Shown here: positions 63,141-64,000 of the stretch, in pieces
How positions within the stretch are numbered: the stretch's first letter is position 1
Layout: each line of letters begins with the position of its first letter
Assembly: GCF_008477545.1 (NCBI RefSeq)
Contig: NZ_VORA01000001.1
Coordinates: 1,674,001-1,738,000 of the forward strand
Origin: Roseibium aestuarii
GTDB taxonomy: Bacteria > Pseudomonadota > Alphaproteobacteria > Rhizobiales > Stappiaceae
Direction of reading: 5' to 3'
DNA length: 64,000 nucleotides
Made by a program: the position numbers and the translations under genes
Notes under the pieces: generated by a model
What the model was told of the DNA's origin: nothing
The model's database searches: none
What the model saw: only the letters and a program-made list of their open reading frames with translations

Positions 63141-64000
63141 ATGCTTGCCATCGACATCGACTATCTGAGTGACACCCTGAACGCCCTGCTCGCCATTCCC
63201 AGCCCCACCGGCTTCACCGATGAGGTGGCGCGCCATGTCTGCGAGGAGCTGGACCGCCTCGGGGTGTTTTATGAACTGACCCGGCGCGGTGCCGTGCGGG
63301 CGCGGTTGCCCGGCCGGTCCACCCGCCCTGCCCGCGCCTTCGTCTCCCACCTGGACACGCTGGGCGCCCAGGTGAAGGGGTTGAAGGAGAACGGCCGGCT
63401 GGAACTGGTGCCCATCGGCACCTGGTCGGCCCGTTTTGCCGAAGGCGCGCGGGTGCGGGTGATTACCGAAAGCGGGGCCTACAGCGGCACGATCCTGCCG
63501 CTCAAGGCCTCCGGCCACACCTACAACGACGAGGTGGACAGCCTGCCCGTCGGCTGGCCCTTCGTGGAGTTGCGGGTGGATGCCTATGCCCGCTGCAAGG
63601 CCGACCTCGACAAGCTGGGCATCGAGATCGGCGACATCGTGGCGGTGGAACCGCAGCCGGAGTTTCTCGACAACGGCTACATCGTCTCGCGCCATCTGGA
63701 CAACAAGGCCGGTGTGGCGGTGATGCTGGCCGCCCTGAAGGCGTTTCTGGACAGTGGCACGGTGCCGACCGTCGATCTCTTCTGGCTCTTCACCATCGCA
63801 GAGGAAACCGGTCACGGGGCCTCGTCCATCCTGACCCCGGACATTGCCAGCCTGATTGCCATCGACAATGGCACTTCGGCCCCCGGACAGGCCTCGGAGG
63901 AATTCGGCGTCACCATTGCCATGGGCGACCAGACCGGCCCCTTCGACTATCACCTGACCCGCAAGATCGCCCGGCTCTGCGCGGAAAACGCCATCAAGCA
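63141..64000 (+). CDS. NAGGN-associated M42-family aminopeptidase (3' end beyond window)
   Basis: The window ends at codon 287 of an uninterrupted frame starting at ATG 63141. The protein is an M42 (DapE/FrvX-like) co-catalytic metallopeptidase: metal His/Asp in FVSHLDT (about residue 69), the second Asp in SRHLDNKAGVAV (about residue 186), and catalytic/metal Glu in IAEETGHGA (about residue 221). A dedicated M42 peptidase is the conserved third member of NAGGN clusters and may degrade or recycle the dipeptide. An NAGGN transporter gene may follow outside the window. Confidence 0.92.
   Translation, partial: MLAIDIDYLSDTLNALLAIPSPTGFTDEVARHVCEELDRLGVFYELTRRGAVRARLPGRSTRPARAFVSHLDTLGAQVKGLKENGRLELVPIGTWSARFAEGARVRVITESGAYSGTILPLKASGHTYNDEVDSLPVGWPFVELRVDAYARCKADLDKLGIEIGDIVAVEPQPEFLDNGYIVSRHLDNKAGVAVMLAALKAFLDSGTVPTVDLFWLFTIAEETGHGASSILTPDIASLIAIDNGTSAPGQASEEFGVTIAMGDQTGPFDYHLTRKIARLCAENAIK

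Overview
This 64 kb window is a GC-rich chromosomal segment of an alphaproteobacterium, most likely in or near the Hyphomicrobiales (Rhizobiales). That placement rests on gene order and gene architecture, not on any marker search. The diagnostic blocks are dusB(nifR3)-ntrB-ntrC-ntrY-ntrX-trkA-hfq-hflX, an ispD-ispF fusion, a pdhA-pdhB-pdhC-lpdA-lipA block whose E1-beta carries its own lipoyl domain, rlpA-dac-tmk-holB-metG-tatD, and trpD-trpC-moaC-moeA. Most of the window is housekeeping DNA with few mobile features; there is no insertion sequence, prophage or CRISPR array.

Layout: 1-1.1 kb, an AbrB-family membrane protein; 1.36 kb, tRNA-Ser(UGA). 2.1-10.2 kb, rlpA, a penicillin-binding-protein relative with degraded active-site motifs, tmk, holB, metG, tatD and a metallo-beta-lactamase-fold hydrolase. 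10.2-14.0 kb, a TetR repressor divergent from an EmrAB-type drug efflux pair, with a clear operator between them. 14.1-17.1 kb, recX, a PACE-family transporter, a threonine-synthase-like PLP enzyme and arfB. 17.1-27.1 kb, a pyrimidine/hydantoin salvage region: two RutR-like regulators, two RutR-type operator boxes, an omega-aminotransferase, an M20 N-carbamoyl hydrolase, a dihydropyrimidinase/hydantoinase, and an ABC importer ATPase plus two permeases. A small GIY-YIG nuclease gene framed by palindromic repeats interrupts this region. 27.4-39.6 kb, mazG convergent with hflX-hfq, then trkA, ntrXY, ntrCB and dusB. 39.8-43.7 kb, ispDF, a CinA/PncC protein and three tandem paralogous secreted proteins of unknown function. 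43.7-53.2 kb, a RatA/COQ10 START protein, lipA, a thioesterase, a GlsB-type membrane protein, lpdA, pdhC, pdhB, pdhA, an ftsB-like gene and tpiA. 53.5-59.2 kb, a PpiD-type folding factor, trpD, trpC, moaC and moeA. 59.5-64 kb, the N-acetylglutaminylglutamine amide (NAGGN) osmolyte cluster: amidotransferase, GNAT/ATP-grasp synthetase and an M42 peptidase cut by the window end.

The functional themes are nitrogen handling (ntrBC/ntrYX, pyrimidine-nitrogen salvage, osmolyte dipeptide synthesis), central carbon metabolism (PDH, TpiA) and envelope/stress functions. The observations most worth following up are: (1) a small composite palindromic repeat, seen as short ~100 bp copies, one copy of which encloses a GIY-YIG nuclease gene; (2) the tandem triplet of secreted two-cysteine proteins, two of which share an upstream DNA element; (3) the D,D-carboxypeptidase homologue that lacks the KTG and SxN residues; (4) the paired RutR-type boxes three helical turns apart.
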